Below are positions 25,584 to 35,676 of a stretch of DNA of 46,094 bases, piece by piece. The notes beneath the pieces were generated by a model, which did not search any database, had not been told where the DNA came from, and was given only the letters and a program-made list of their open reading frames with translations. Position 1 is the stretch's first letter, and every line of letters starts with the position of its first letter. The position numbers were made by a program, and so were the translations under genes. The DNA is taken from the NCBI RefSeq assembly GCF_026241165.1, contig NZ_JAPFQN010000008.1, forward strand, positions 1 through 46,094, in the 5' to 3' direction. Source of the DNA: Mangrovivirga halotolerans (GTDB taxonomy: Bacteria; Bacteroidota; Bacteroidia; Cytophagales; Cyclobacteriaceae).

Positions 25584-26511
25584 TACTCTTCTTTTTCCTT
25601 TCTTTAGTTTTATTATTCTTTTTGAGCATCTTATCAAGATTGGGTTGTCCGGCATCGACCCAGCAGGTAAACCAAAAATCACCAATTTTATTGATGGATC
25701 TTAGCATTTGCTTTTCAACCATGTCGTTTAATAACCGATTATATTCTGCTGATAATTCATATGAAGGACGCTTTACTTCAACATTTTTTCTTATAGTTAC
25801 ACTATACTGTTCAGTTTGAGGAACATTCTTTCTTGCCTGAATTTCAGCTAACAAAACTGAATCAACAAGACTGTGGCTATGAGCTATAACATTCCAGATC
25901 TCCAATTGAGTATTTTCTATATACTTTGCCTTTCGTGGTACCAGAGTATAATTCTTGAAAAATAATTCCGGCAGCCTGGTTTCCCAGAATGAATGAATAC
26001 CCTCCTGTCCTGTCAATTGTCCATTGTAATTTATTGTTGTATGCAATGGTACATGAGCATCACCTATGTAGTGTCCCATTTCTGCAGAAAGCTGAATTAT
26101 CCTTTCTACATCCTTTTCTTTAAATGCATTAGTCAATTGGTAGCAAACTCGTTGCACGTGCCACGGAAGTACACCATAAGCCTTCAAAGTATCTTCAGAA
26201 AGAGAATCAACTGCTTCCTTCCAGTACCTGGGCAACCTATATACAGCTGAATCACCATATACATCAGCATCAAGGTAGTGCCTTGGAGCTTCATCAGGAA
26301 CGGAATGCCTTCTTTTATCTGGATCTACTGAATGTTCAGAGATATACTGAGAAAAATTTTTATAAAACCTACTCATCTCCCCCGGAAGTGTCAGGATGGC
26401 CCTCCGGTTAATTTCCCGATGTGCAAAAAAACCCCACGAAAATGAAATAGCAGGGATCTGAATAAATAATAATAGAATAATTAATGCACGTAAAAAATTA
26501 AAATTCTTCAT
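25576..26511 (-). CDS. Zinc-dependent phospholipase C / S1-P1 nuclease-like protein
   Basis: From the ATG at 26511 (MKNFNFLRALIILLLF) it has 311 residues with a clean signal peptide; the ATG six codons upstream gives a worse one. The mature protein begins WGFFAHREINRRA, where the N-terminal Trp and a following His are zinc ligands in this fold. It continues with RHYLDADVYG and the strong ligand cluster MGHYIGDAHVPLHTT followed by HSFWE, as in PF00882-type zinc phospholipases and S1/P1 nucleases. The substrate (lipid head group or nucleic acid) is not clear. It is first of an operon with aminopeptidase P. Confidence 0.82.
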   Translation of the reverse strand: MKNFNFLRALIILLLFIQIPAISFSWGFFAHREINRRAILTLPGEMSRFYKNFSQYISEHSVDPDKRRHSVPDEAPRHYLDADVYGDSAVYRLPRYWKEAVDSLSEDTLKAYGVLPWHVQRVCYQLTNAFKEKDVERIIQLSAEMGHYIGDAHVPLHTTINYNGQLTGQEGIHSFWETRLPELFFKNYTLVPRKAKYIENTQLEIWNVIAHSHSLVDSVLLAEIQARKNVPQTEQYSVTIRKNVEVKRPSYELSAEYNRLLNDMVEKQMLRSINKIGDFWFTCWVDAGQPNLDKMLKKNNKTKERKKKSND

Positions 26512-26652
26512 TGGTCTAAAATAAGCCAATTACTCTTGAATACCCACAAATAATCTATTGATGAAAAATTCATTATTGGCATTATAATTTATTACCTTTG
26601 TAACCTGTTGAGCAAAAGGCGATTAATTTTACAGATAAAATAGGGCGTATGT

Positions 26653-26682
26653 TTTGTGTTTGTAAATATTTTCGTACATTTG
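26653..26682 (+). promoter_or_regulatory. rpsT promoter
   Basis: TTTG (26653-26656), an 18-nt spacer and TACATTTG (26675-26682) match the Bacteroidota consensus exactly. The ATG follows 36 nt later. Confidence 0.8.
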
Positions 26683-26718
26683 CACTCCTAAATTTGAAAC
26701 AAGAAAAAGTATAGATAA

Positions 26719-26973
26719 ATGGCAAATCATAAGTCGGCATTAAAGAGAATTCGTTCAAGCGCTGCTAGAAGATTGAGAAACCGTTATCAGCATAAAACTA
26801 CTCGTACGTTTGTCAAGCGTTTGAGAAATACTACTGATAAAAATGAAGCTCTAGAGTTATTCAACAAGGTTTCTTCAATGATTGACAAGTTAGCTAAGAA
26901 AAACATCATTCATGATAACAAAGCAGCTAACCAGAAATCAAAGTTGAGAAAACACGTTAACAGCCTGGCGTAA
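26719..26973 (+). CDS. rpsT: 30S ribosomal protein S20
   Basis: An 84-residue basic helical protein: MANHKSALKRIRSSAARRLRNRYQHKTTRT, then NKVSSMIDKLAKKNIIHDNKAANQKSKLRKHVNSL, which is diagnostic of S20. It binds 16S rRNA early in 30S assembly. It is a single-gene unit with a perfect promoter and its own terminator. Confidence 0.98.
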   Translation: MANHKSALKRIRSSAARRLRNRYQHKTTRTFVKRLRNTTDKNEALELFNKVSSMIDKLAKKNIIHDNKAANQKSKLRKHVNSLA

Positions 26974-27001
26974 TTCCCTAGCTGTTTTAGCTTAAAATAT
27001 C

Positions 27002-27036
27002 AAAGCTTTACCTGTTAATCGGGTAAGGCTTTTTTT
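27002..27036 (+). terminator. rpsT terminator
   Basis: Arms AGCTTTACC and GGTAAGGCT (27004-27030, one G-U pair) are followed by seven Ts. Confidence 0.85.
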
Positions 27037-27215
27037 GTTATCTATCTCCATGACATTCTGCCTTTTTTTAGATAGTCACCCCCGATCTATCTATAAATAA
27101 AATTCACTCTTCCTGCTTATCTACCGTTCATTGAATTATTTGTTATCAACACATCCTTTCAATTCGTTTTCCAGCCCTATTATTTTATATTCGTGGTGTA
27201 TTAATAATATCAACC

Positions 27216-29324
27216 ATGAAAAAAATAATATTCAGTTACTTATTTATTTTATTAACCTGTAGCATCTACGCACAGGATGAAAATTATTATATCCCCAGAG
27301 AAATAAGAGAAGCATACGAAGCCGGAACCAGGAGCAAAGATGGTGCTCCAGGGAAAAATTATTGGCATAACACAGTTGATTACAACATTAAAGCAAATAT
27401 TGATCCAGCCAACAGGCTCTTAACCGGAGCAGCAAAAATTAAATACCACAACAATTCACCAGATGAATTAAATACTATAGTTGTAAGACTGTATCATGAC
27501 GTATTTAAAGAGGGAGCAAGCAGGAGATCATCTGTAAACTCTGAAGATATAGGGAATGGTACGGAAATTTCCTCTTTATCAGTTGAGGGAAAGGAAATTG
27601 ATTTAAATGGAGAACAGGTTACGAGAAGAGGTACAAATATGTTTGTCAGGCTAAGTGAACCTTTGGACCCTGAATCTTCCGTAGATCTTGAAGTCATGTG
27701 GCATTATACAATCCCTAATACTTTAAGGAGGACAGGTGTCTATGATAGTACGAGTTATCACGTCGCTTATTGGTATCCGCAGATTTCCGTTTATGATGAT
27801 ATATTTGGCTGGGATACCATGGATTACACAATTCTATCCGAATTCTATAATAATCTGGCAAACTACGATGTCACCCTTACCATGCCTGAAAATTTCAATA
27901 TTTGGGCTACCGGAATTCTTCAAAATCCTGATGAGATATTTCAGGAAGAAATTCTAAATAAATACAAGCAAGCAAAAAGTTCAGAAGAAGTAATTCATAT
28001 TATTACTGAAGATGATCTTTCTGACTACAAAAATAAATCAGGCACCTGGCACTATGTTGCTGATGAAGTTAGTGACTTTGCTTTTAGTGTAAGTGATCAT
28101 TATCAGTGGGATGCCGTAAATCAAAAGGTTGAAGACAGGAATGTTTTAATAAGCACAGTATTTCCTAAAGGCCAAAGTGAAGCATATTCACAGGTAACAG
28201 ATTATCAGAAAAAAACTATGAAACATTTTTCTGAAGATATGCCGGGCGTCCCTTACCCATACCCTGCTTTTACTACTTTTATAGGACTAAGAGGTGGTGG
28301 AATGGAATTTCCAATGATGGCCAACAATGCCGGCCCAGGGTTAGGAGTTACCGTTCACGAAATGTTCCACACTTATTTCCCAATGTACGTTCGAATAAAT
28401 GAACGAAGATTCGCAGCAATGGATGAGGGCTGGGCTCAGTACATCACCCAGTTAGTGATAAATAAATACTTCGTCGAAGGAGATGACCCTAATTATGTTG
28501 GCTTGGCCACAGGTGGTGGGACCATGGGTACAATAGAAGACCTGCCATTAATTACCTCTACTCAATTTATGGATCAAACTAATTACGGTTATGCCTCCTA
28601 TAGCCTTCCAGGATTCTTTTATGGTATGTTGCATGATTATTTGGGCGATGAAATGTTTCAAAAAGCATATAGCGAATATATTAACCGCTGGGCCAAGAAA
28701 TCACCAACTCCATATGATTTTATATTCACCATGGAAGATGTATCCGGTGAAGATCTGACATGGCTTTTCAAACCGTGGTTTTTTAATTACGGAAATGCTG
28801 ACTTAGCAATTACTGATCTTAAGGGAAATAAAATAACAGTAGAAAATAAAGGGATTCGACCGGTTCCTTTAAAACTTGATGTCTTTTATAATGATGGATC
28901 ATCAAAAACCTATACTAAGAAAGCTGACGTATGGAAAAATGATAATAAACATACGATCACTGTGGATAATGCAAAAGACATCAATTATGCATTAATAAGC
29001 CTGGGAGTTCCTGATGAATCTCAAAGCAACAACATCCTTCCTTCGATTGAGGATATTTATAAATCCTCAGCTGCAAATATGAAAGTTGCCGGAGAATATA
29101 TGATCGATCAGGTTCCTCTTGCTATGCATATTGAAGAAAAGGATGGTAAGCTGAAGATCAGAGTGCCTCGTGGTGGTGTTGATAGCTGGTTAATCCCTGT
29201 GGGTGAAAGTAAATTTAAAAGTCTTGATGGAATCTTGTCGATTGAGTTCATCAAAGAAGGTGAAGAATTTACTGCAGCAAATATTAGTGCCCAAGGCCAG
29301 CAATTTACGGCAAAAAGAAAATAA
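27216..29324 (+). CDS. M1 family metallopeptidase (secreted)
   Basis: The 702-residue product has a signal peptide (about 1-19, IIFSYLFILLTCSIYAQ). The M1 N-terminal beta domain follows (NTVDYNIKANIDPANRLLTGAAKIKYHNNSPDELNTIVVRLYHDVF). The substrate-binding GGGMEFPMM corresponds to the GxMEN motif with Phe in place of Asn. Zinc is bound by HEMFH (381-385) with the third ligand Glu in MDEGWAQY about 18 residues on, so it should be active. The C-terminal part (about 550-702) is a separate beta domain. Probably a periplasmic aminopeptidase for peptide scavenging (inference). Confidence 0.93.
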   Translation: MKKIIFSYLFILLTCSIYAQDENYYIPREIREAYEAGTRSKDGAPGKNYWHNTVDYNIKANIDPANRLLTGAAKIKYHNNSPDELNTIVVRLYHDVFKEGASRRSSVNSEDIGNGTEISSLSVEGKEIDLNGEQVTRRGTNMFVRLSEPLDPESSVDLEVMWHYTIPNTLRRTGVYDSTSYHVAYWYPQISVYDDIFGWDTMDYTILSEFYNNLANYDVTLTMPENFNIWATGILQNPDEIFQEEILNKYKQAKSSEEVIHIITEDDLSDYKNKSGTWHYVADEVSDFAFSVSDHYQWDAVNQKVEDRNVLISTVFPKGQSEAYSQVTDYQKKTMKHFSEDMPGVPYPYPAFTTFIGLRGGGMEFPMMANNAGPGLGVTVHEMFHTYFPMYVRINERRFAAMDEGWAQYITQLVINKYFVEGDDPNYVGLATGGGTMGTIEDLPLITSTQFMDQTNYGYASYSLPGFFYGMLHDYLGDEMFQKAYSEYINRWAKKSPTPYDFIFTMEDVSGEDLTWLFKPWFFNYGNADLAITDLKGNKITVENKGIRPVPLKLDVFYNDGSSKTYTKKADVWKNDNKHTITVDNAKDINYALISLGVPDESQSNNILPSIEDIYKSSAANMKVAGEYMIDQVPLAMHIEEKDGKLKIRVPRGGVDSWLIPVGESKFKSLDGILSIEFIKEGEEFTAANISAQGQQFTAKRK

Positions 29325-29332
29325 ACTATTTT

Positions 29333-29363
29333 AAAGGCAGGTAGAATAAATACCTGCCTTTAA
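29333..29363 (+). terminator. Terminator of the M1 peptidase gene
   Basis: A perfect 11-bp stem AAAGGCAGGTA/TACCTGCCTTT (29333-29361, 7-nt loop) with a short T-rich tail. Confidence 0.75.
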
Positions 29364-29461
29364 TTTAATTATGATGATCATTTAGGTCCTTCCTCAATAT
29401 TAATTCGGCTAATTAAACGTTTACCTTGGCATTTATCTGAGACAGTATTTTCTTTGTCAGG

Positions 29462-30148
29462 ATGAACACACATCTGAACATTAGAAACTGGGCCGAAGAA
29501 GACCGCCCCCGCGAAAAATTATTAACTAAAGGAAAATCAGCTCTCAGTGATGCTGAATTACTAGCGATACTAATTGGATCTGGAACCCGTTCAATGTCCG
29601 CGGTAGATCTCTGTAAACAGATTCTTCATCATAGTGACAATGATTTAAATAAAGTTGCACGGATGACCGTATCTGAATTGATGAGATTTAAGGGTATCGG
29701 TGAAGCAAAAGCAATTAGTATAGTGAGCGCCCTTGAACTTGGCAGAAGAAGAAAACCGGAAGGTAAAAATGTTACCCGGATTACCTGCTCCACCGATGCT
29801 TATCACATTCTGGGTCCGATGATGAAAGATTTGCCCCATGAAGAGTTTTGGGTGATTCTTTTAAACAGACAAAATGGAGTTATAAAGACCATCAAAACCA
29901 GTAGCGGAGGAGTATCTGGCACTGTTGTAGATCCTAAAATTGTCTTCAAAATGGCAGTTGACCATACTGCATCAGGAGTCATTTTATCTCACAACCATCC
30001 TTCGGGAAATCTTAAACCCAGTCAGGCAGATCTTCAACTTACTCGAAAAATTAAAGAAGCCGGGCATCTACTCGAAGTTCCTGTACTTGATCACTTGATA
30101 ATTACCAATAATGGCTATTTTAGCATGGCAGATGAAGGTGTATTATAA
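29462..30148 (+). CDS. radC: RadC family protein (JAMM/MPN domain)
   Basis: The 228-residue protein has a helix-hairpin-helix N-terminal part (SDAELLAILIGSGTRSMSAVDLCKQIL, MRFKGIGEAKAISIVSALELGRR). A C-terminal JAMM metalloprotease-like domain follows, with EEFWVILLNRQN and the zinc motif SHNHPSGNLKPSQAD. Despite its name, a DNA-repair role for RadC is not well supported, and the JAMM fold suggests isopeptidase or nuclease-related activity. The DUF1684 gene follows after 10 nt. Confidence 0.95.
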   Translation: MNTHLNIRNWAEEDRPREKLLTKGKSALSDAELLAILIGSGTRSMSAVDLCKQILHHSDNDLNKVARMTVSELMRFKGIGEAKAISIVSALELGRRRKPEGKNVTRITCSTDAYHILGPMMKDLPHEEFWVILLNRQNGVIKTIKTSSGGVSGTVVDPKIVFKMAVDHTASGVILSHNHPSGNLKPSQADLQLTRKIKEAGHLLEVPVLDHLIITNNGYFSMADEGVL

Positions 30149-30158
30149 ACTTTAACAA

Positions 30159-30749
30159 ATGAAACTTAAGATAATCATAGCCATTGCTTTTGTGATAGTT
30201 GTTGGCGTAACAATTTATAGTCTCTCAGGAAATCAAAAAGAATCATGGGAAAAATGGAAAAATGATCGAGAGGAGTTCCTGAGAAATTCTTCATCCTCCC
30301 CTTTTAACGAAGCTGATGTGGAATTTGAGGGGGTTAATTATTTCAACTATGATCCTGAATTTGAAATTAAAGCAAAATTAAGCCCTATTAGACCACAAAA
30401 TCCTGTTAAGCTAACCAGTACAACAGGCGAAGACCTAACCTATTTTCAATCGGCCTTGGCTACTTTTGATATTAAGGGTAAAAATTTTGAGGTCATGCTA
30501 TTAACCCTTACAAAAAATGCCCCTGAAGAATACCACCTTCTTTTTACAGATAAAACGAATGGAATGTCAACTTATGGCGGAGGAAGATATCTCGAAATAC
30601 CTTATAAAGATGCAGGAAACATCCTTATAAACTTCAATAAAGCATATTATCCGTACTGTGCTTACGTCCACGATTATAGCTGCCCCATCCCACCAAGAGG
30701 TAATTATATCGATTTAAAAATTACTGCAGGTGAAAAAGATGCTCAGTAA
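30159..30749 (+). CDS. DUF1684 protein
   Basis: The 196-residue protein has an N-terminal membrane anchor or signal (about 4-23). The DUF1684 (PF07920) pattern follows: WEKWKNDREEFLRNSSSSPF, FNYDPEFEIKAKLSP, a TDKTNGMSTYGGGRYLEIPY block, and the diagnostic FNKAYYPYCAYVHDYSCPIPPRGNYIDLKITAGEK. The biochemical role of the family is unknown. It is co-transcribed with radC, a pairing I would not weigh without checking other genomes. Confidence 0.9.
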   Translation: MKLKIIIAIAFVIVVGVTIYSLSGNQKESWEKWKNDREEFLRNSSSSPFNEADVEFEGVNYFNYDPEFEIKAKLSPIRPQNPVKLTSTTGEDLTYFQSALATFDIKGKNFEVMLLTLTKNAPEEYHLLFTDKTNGMSTYGGGRYLEIPYKDAGNILINFNKAYYPYCAYVHDYSCPIPPRGNYIDLKITAGEKDAQ

Positions 30750-30830
30750 ACAGATATGATTCATTTTTTATATGGGTTCACAAAGGATATTGATTAATTT
30801 TGGGTTTTTAAAATCAGAATAGAACAAAAT

Positions 30831-33251
30831 ATGAAAATTTCGCTTAGCTGGCTGAAAGATTATATAGATGTAAATAATTTAAAAATTGATGAACTTGAAG
30901 AACTGCTAACTCAAACAGGTCTTGAAGTTGAAGGCATAGAGAAATTTGAAACCATTAAAGGTGGGCTTGAAGGCATAGTTGTAGGTGAAGTATTAACCTG
31001 CGATAAACATCCTAATGCTGATAAATTAAAAGTCACCACTGTTGATATTGGAGAAGATGAACCTTCACATATTGTTTGTGGTGCCCCAAATGTTGATGCT
31101 GGTCAGAAGGTTCTGGTAGCTACAGTTGGTACTACTTTGTATCCGGAAGATAGTGAGCCTTTCAAAATTAAAAAGGCTAAGATACGTGGTGAGGCATCCT
31201 ACGGCATGATCTGTGCAGAAGATGAATTGGGAATTGGTACGTCGCACGAAGGAATAATGGTGTTAAACACAGACCTTCCTGCTGGTACTCCTGCTGCAAA
31301 ATATCTAAATATAGAGTCTGATCAGATTATTGAAATTGGATTAACTCCAAACAGAGCTGACGCAACTTCTCACGTAGGTGTAGCAAGGGATGTTCATGCT
31401 GTTACAGGAAATAAAATACAATGGCCTGACATCAATTCTTTTTCTACCACCAATACTCAACCACCTGTTAAAGTGGTTGTTGAAAATAAAGAGGCATGCC
31501 CACGTTACTCTGGTGTTACGATTGAAGGTGTTGAAGTAGGTCCGTCACCAGAATGGTTGCAAAATAAATTGCGGGCTATCGGACTCACTCCAAAAAATAA
31601 TGTCGTCGATATTACAAATTTTGTACTTCATGAAATAGGGCAGCCTTTACATGCTTTTGATGTTGCTGCTATCGATAACAATGAAGTTCGGGTTAAAACC
31701 TTACCTAAAAATACTGTCTTCACTACTTTAGATGGTGAAGAAAGAAAACTTCATGAAAAGGACCTGATGATTTGTAACGGTAAAGATCAGGGAATGTGTA
31801 TCGCTGGAGTATTTGGTGGAGAAAAAAGTGGCGTGACCGAAAAAACAACAGATGTATTTCTCGAAAGTGCTTATTTCAATCCTGACTATATCCGATCTAC
31901 CAGTCAACGTCATTTATTAAAAACAGATGCTAGTTTCAGATACGAAAGAGGAACGGATCCAAACATTTGCTTGTATGCGCTAAAAAGGGCTGCTTTATTG
32001 ATCAAAGAACTTACTGGAGGGGAGATTAAGGGTGAAGTGATTGATATCTATGATAAGCCTGTTGAACCGGTCACCGTTAATATGAAATATAAAAATATTG
32101 ACAGATTGATCGGCATCAAGATCGATAAGCAAAAAATAAAAGAAATTTTAGAAAGGCTGGAAATTGAGGTTTCAAATGAAACTGAAGAAGGTTTTGTAGC
32201 TACAGTTCCAACTTACCGGGTTGACGTCACACGTGAAGCTGACGTTATCGAAGAGATTATACGAATTTACGGTTTAAATAATATTCCACTACGAGAAACT
32301 CTTAGTGCAGATTATTTAAGCAGTTTTGATGAGAAAGACCCGGGTAAAATTTACACTACAACTGCTCATTACCTTGCAGGCCTGGGATTTCATGAGATTA
32401 TGTCAAACTCATTGACAAAACCTCAGTACTCAGATGCGGTGGAAGACCTAAACAGTGAAGAAGATGTTGTAATCCTTAATAAGTTAAGTGAAGACCTTGG
32501 CGTAATGAGGCAAACAATGCTTTTTGGAGGATTGGAAGCAATAGCAAGAAATCAAAACCGAAAGCAGAATAATCTAAAATTTTTCGAATTAGGTAAAACT
32601 TACCGTAAGAAAGGTGACAGCTACCAGGAAGGTTACAAACTAGCTTTATTTGTTACTGGTGATGCCGTGGAAGAAAACTGGCAAAGCAAAGCGATAGAAG
32701 CTGATTTCCATTATTTGTACGGAAAAGTTTTAACTCTTCTTAAAAAGTTCAACTTTGACAATATTACGAACGAACGAACTTCAGATGGAGTATTAGCTGA
32801 TGGCTTAACACTATTTTCTAACAAAACACCATTAGTAAAGCTTGGACTTGTAAAAAACGATCTCACAGCGATCAATGATGTCAAAATGCCAGTATGGTAC
32901 GCAGAGTTCGACTGGGATAAAATGATCGATAAAAAAGATAATAGTGTAGTCTATAATGAGATTTCTAAATTCCCTGAAGTAAGAAGGGACCTTTCTTTAG
33001 TAATCGATAAGAATATTTCTTTTGATGACCTGAAAGAAACAGCTTTTAAAGCTGAAAGAAAAATGCTGAAAAGGATCAACGTTTTTGACGTATACGAAGG
33101 TGATAAAATTGAGGAAGGAAAAAAGGCTTATGCATTAAGTTTTGTTCTTGAAAACAAGGACAAAACACTGACAGATAAAATGATAGATCAAAGTATGCAA
33201 AGATTAATCAAGGCATTTGAAAAGCACAATAATGCCTACATAAGAAAATAA
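30831..33251 (+). CDS. pheT: Phenylalanyl-tRNA synthetase beta subunit
   Basis: The 806-residue subunit binds tRNA-Phe and edits mischarged Tyr. Visible in order: N-terminal MKISLSWLKDYID, tRNA-binding OB domain (about 40-150, GIVVGEVLTCDKHPNADKLKV), B3/B4 editing region (IGLTPNRADATSHVGVARDV, ALHAFD-like GQPLHAFD), B5 domain, catalytic-like core (MRQTMLFGGLEAIARNQNRK, FELGKTYRK) and the C-terminal FDX-ACB domain (EISKFPEVRRDLSLVIDK ... AYALSFVLENKDKTLTD). pheS is not adjacent, so the two subunits are encoded apart. Confidence 0.97.
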   Translation: MKISLSWLKDYIDVNNLKIDELEELLTQTGLEVEGIEKFETIKGGLEGIVVGEVLTCDKHPNADKLKVTTVDIGEDEPSHIVCGAPNVDAGQKVLVATVGTTLYPEDSEPFKIKKAKIRGEASYGMICAEDELGIGTSHEGIMVLNTDLPAGTPAAKYLNIESDQIIEIGLTPNRADATSHVGVARDVHAVTGNKIQWPDINSFSTTNTQPPVKVVVENKEACPRYSGVTIEGVEVGPSPEWLQNKLRAIGLTPKNNVVDITNFVLHEIGQPLHAFDVAAIDNNEVRVKTLPKNTVFTTLDGEERKLHEKDLMICNGKDQGMCIAGVFGGEKSGVTEKTTDVFLESAYFNPDYIRSTSQRHLLKTDASFRYERGTDPNICLYALKRAALLIKELTGGEIKGEVIDIYDKPVEPVTVNMKYKNIDRLIGIKIDKQKIKEILERLEIEVSNETEEGFVATVPTYRVDVTREADVIEEIIRIYGLNNIPLRETLSADYLSSFDEKDPGKIYTTTAHYLAGLGFHEIMSNSLTKPQYSDAVEDLNSEEDVVILNKLSEDLGVMRQTMLFGGLEAIARNQNRKQNNLKFFELGKTYRKKGDSYQEGYKLALFVTGDAVEENWQSKAIEADFHYLYGKVLTLLKKFNFDNITNERTSDGVLADGLTLFSNKTPLVKLGLVKNDLTAINDVKMPVWYAEFDWDKMIDKKDNSVVYNEISKFPEVRRDLSLVIDKNISFDDLKETAFKAERKMLKRINVFDVYEGDKIEEGKKAYALSFVLENKDKTLTDKMIDQSMQRLIKAFEKHNNAYIRK

Positions 33252-33327
33252 TTCTTTGTTACTGTGTATTTATTTAATAAGTCTGTATATTAAAGATTAG
33301 TATTCTGTTCAATCCGTTACTTTTTTA

Positions 33328-33639
33328 ATGCCAATGGTGCAGGAAGATGTAGAATATGCCTTAAACTCACTGGAGCGAAAGATTAAATTGCTTCAGGCTG
33401 CTTATAAAAAGCAAGAAGATGAGTTGCATGATCTTCGAAAAGACAACGCATCCTTAAAAAGGCAGATCGAAAGTAAAAACGATGAACTGGATGCTTATAA
33501 AAATAAATTAAAAATTAGTAGTATTGTAGACGGTATTCTGTCTGAAGGGACTGATACTACTGAGTTGAAAAGCAAATTAGATCAATATATATCTGAGCTC
33601 GACAAGTGTATTGAAACGTTGAGCGACTTTGAACATTAA
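33328..33639 (+). CDS. Small coiled-coil protein upstream of zapA
   Basis: The 103-residue protein is mostly a coiled coil from about 8 to 65 (LERKIKLLQAAYKKQEDELHDLRKDNASLKRQIESKNDELDAYKNKL) with clear heptads, then a short second helix (LKSKLDQYISELDKCIETLSDF). Its stop overlaps the zapA start (TAATG, 1 nt shared), so the two are translated together in similar amounts. It is probably a ZapB-like or FtsZ-ring-associated partner of ZapA. That is inferred only from its shape and position. Confidence 0.75.
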   Translation: MPMVQEDVEYALNSLERKIKLLQAAYKKQEDELHDLRKDNASLKRQIESKNDELDAYKNKLKISSIVDGILSEGTDTTELKSKLDQYISELDKCIETLSDFEH

Positions 33640-33941
33640 TGGCAGAGCTGTTATCCATAAAAATAAAAATTGGTAACAGGGAGTATCCAATGAGGGTTCA
33701 CCCTGATGATGAACAGCGTATACGAAAAGCTGGAAAGCTATTACATGAAAAATTAAAAGCATATAGAGACCGTTTTGGTTTAGATGATATGCAGGACCTG
33801 CTGGCTATGGTTGCGTTTGATGTGATGGCTGATAAGCTAAAAGTCGAAGCTTCGACCGGACAGGTCACAGAATCAGCACTGCTAAGAATCCAAAACCTGA
33901 ATAAAGCTTTAGATGAAACACTAAGCACTACAGATATATAA
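33639..33941 (+). CDS. zapA: Cell division protein ZapA
   Basis: A 100-residue protein that bundles FtsZ filaments. The N-terminal part SIKIKIGNREYPMRVHPDDEQRIRKAGKLLHEKL matches the ZapA fold (a dimerising beta-alpha part, then a long helix). DMQDLLAMVAFDVMADKL and the leucine-rich C-terminal helix follow. It lies between the small coiled-coil gene (1-nt overlap) and rny. No 6S RNA was seen in the 73 bp after it. Confidence 0.9.
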   Translation: MAELLSIKIKIGNREYPMRVHPDDEQRIRKAGKLLHEKLKAYRDRFGLDDMQDLLAMVAFDVMADKLKVEASTGQVTESALLRIQNLNKALDETLSTTDI

Positions 33942-34014
33942 TTCTTTTTATCAACTTATCAACTCTTCCCTTTATCAGAATACAGGCTATAAACTATAAA
34001 ACCTGTTAAAAACT

Positions 34015-35580
34015 ATGGACCCATTGGTAATAACCATTATTGCCGCGGTGGCCGGGCTAATTATCGGATTTGCCATCGCAAGCTTCTTATTGAAAGGATC
34101 CAATAATAAGAAAATAAAAGAAGCTGAAGAAGTAGCACTTGCCAAATTAAATGAGGCTAAGTCTGAAGGAGAAAGAATCAAGAAAGAAAAAATTCTTGAA
34201 GCAAAGGAGAAATTTCTTAAAATGAAAGAATCCTTTGAAGAGGAAGTAAATAAAAAGAAAAACCAGATCATCACAAATGAAAACAAGCTAAAGCAAAGAG
34301 AATCTACTCTCTCCAAACAGATTGAGCAAGCTAAAAGAAAAGAGGATGAACTGGACAGAACTAAACAAAATCTGGAGGAACAATTAGAGTTTGTCAGAAA
34401 GAGAAAAGACGAACTGGAAAAAACCCGACAGCAACAAGTAGCTATACTTGAGAAAGCAGCCAACCTTACTGCAGATGAAGCCAGGGAACAACTTATTGAA
34501 GCTCTACGTGACGAAGCTGAAACAAAGGCAAACTCTTATATCAAAGATATAATTGAGGAGGCTAAGCTTACTGCTTCTAAAGAATCTAAAAAGATTGTTG
34601 TTGAGTCAATTCAAAGAACTGCAACTGAACATGCTATTGAAAACTGTGTTAGTGTATTTAACATAGAAAGCGATGATATTAAAGGTAAAATCATCGGACG
34701 CGAAGGAAGAAATATTCGTGCTCTTGAAGCAGCAACAGGTGTTGAGATCATTGTTGATGATACCCCTGAGGCAATAATCATATCCGGATTTGATCCTGTT
34801 AGAAGAGAAATCGCCAGACTTTCATTACACAGACTTGTTCAGGATGGTCGAATCCACCCTGCACGTATTGAAGAGGTGGTGAGTAAAACCACTAAGCATA
34901 TCGAAGAAGAGATCGTTGAAATCGGAGAAAGAACAGTAATCGATCTTGGAATACATGGTGTTAACCCTGAATTGATAAAGCTAGTTGGCCGTATGAGGTT
35001 CCGTTCAAGTTATGGGCAAAACCTTCTCCAGCACTCGAGAGAGGTAGCTAAACTTTGTGCTACCATGGCATCCGAATTAGGCTTAAATGCCAAACTAGCT
35101 AAAAGAGCTGGCCTTCTGCACGATATTGGTAAGGTATGGCCGGAAGAACCAGAACTTCCTCATGCAATACTTGGTGGAGAGCTTGCTAAAAAATATAAAG
35201 AGCATCCTGAGGTGGTTAATGCAATTGCTGCTCACCACGACGAAGTAGAAATGACTTCTCTTATCTCTCCGATTGTCCAGGCTTGTGATGCAATTAGTGG
35301 ATCAAGGCCAGGCGCAAGACGTGAGATTATGGAGTCTTACATAAAACGACTTAAAGAACTTGAAGAATTAGCATTGAGCTTTAATGGAGTTCAAAAATGC
35401 TATGCTATCCAGGCTGGTAGAGAACTTCGTGTAATCGTTGATGCAGAAAGCGTTGGTGATGATGATGCAGGAAGCTTATCTTTTGACATTTCACAAAAAA
35501 TTGAAAAAGATATGCAGTATCCAGGACAGATAAAAGTTACTGTTATCAGAGAAATGAGATCTGTTAATTACGCCAAGTAA
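34015..35580 (+). CDS. rny: Ribonuclease Y
   Basis: Membrane-bound endoribonuclease that starts mRNA decay. The 521-residue protein has an N-terminal membrane helix (about 4-27, [22 protein letters not shown]) and a long Lys/Glu coiled coil (about 30-190). A KH domain follows ([48 protein letters not shown]), then an HD domain with QHSREVAKL and [10 protein letters not shown] metal ligands and AAHHDE. Length and order are those of RNase Y. It is followed by a terminator. Confidence 0.97.
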   Translation: MDPLVITIIAAVAGLIIGFAIASFLLKGSNNKKIKEAEEVALAKLNEAKSEGERIKKEKILEAKEKFLKMKESFEEEVNKKKNQIITNENKLKQRESTLSKQIEQAKRKEDELDRTKQNLEEQLEFVRKRKDELEKTRQQQVAILEKAANLTADEAREQLIEALRDEAETKANSYIKDIIEEAKLTASKESKKIVVESIQRTATEHAIENCVSVFNIESDDIKGKIIGREGRNIRALEAATGVEIIVDDTPEAIIISGFDPVRREIARLSLHRLVQDGRIHPARIEEVVSKTTKHIEEEIVEIGERTVIDLGIHGVNPELIKLVGRMRFRSSYGQNLLQHSREVAKLCATMASELGLNAKLAKRAGLLHDIGKVWPEEPELPHAILGGELAKKYKEHPEVVNAIAAHHDEVEMTSLISPIVQACDAISGSRPGARREIMESYIKRLKELEELALSFNGVQKCYAIQAGRELRVIVDAESVGDDDAGSLSFDISQKIEKDMQYPGQIKVTVIREMRSVNYAK

Positions 35581-35601
35581 AAATCATGATAATCTTATTA
35601 G

Positions 35602-35629
35602 AAGCCGGTTTGATACCGGCTTTTTTTAT
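35602..35629 (+). terminator. rny terminator
   Basis: Arms AAGCCGGT and ACCGGCTT (35602-35622, 5-nt loop) followed by a T-run, 21 nt after the stop. Confidence 0.92.
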
Positions 35630-35676
35630 TTTTAATTAATTTACATCTTGTATATTATAACATAACGATCCATTTC

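Noticed and set aside
33987-34463. 158-codon minus-strand ORF rich in Ser, Phe and Leu
   Set aside because: It is the antisense of the Lys/Glu coiled coil of RNase Y; such codons read backwards as Ser/Phe/Leu.
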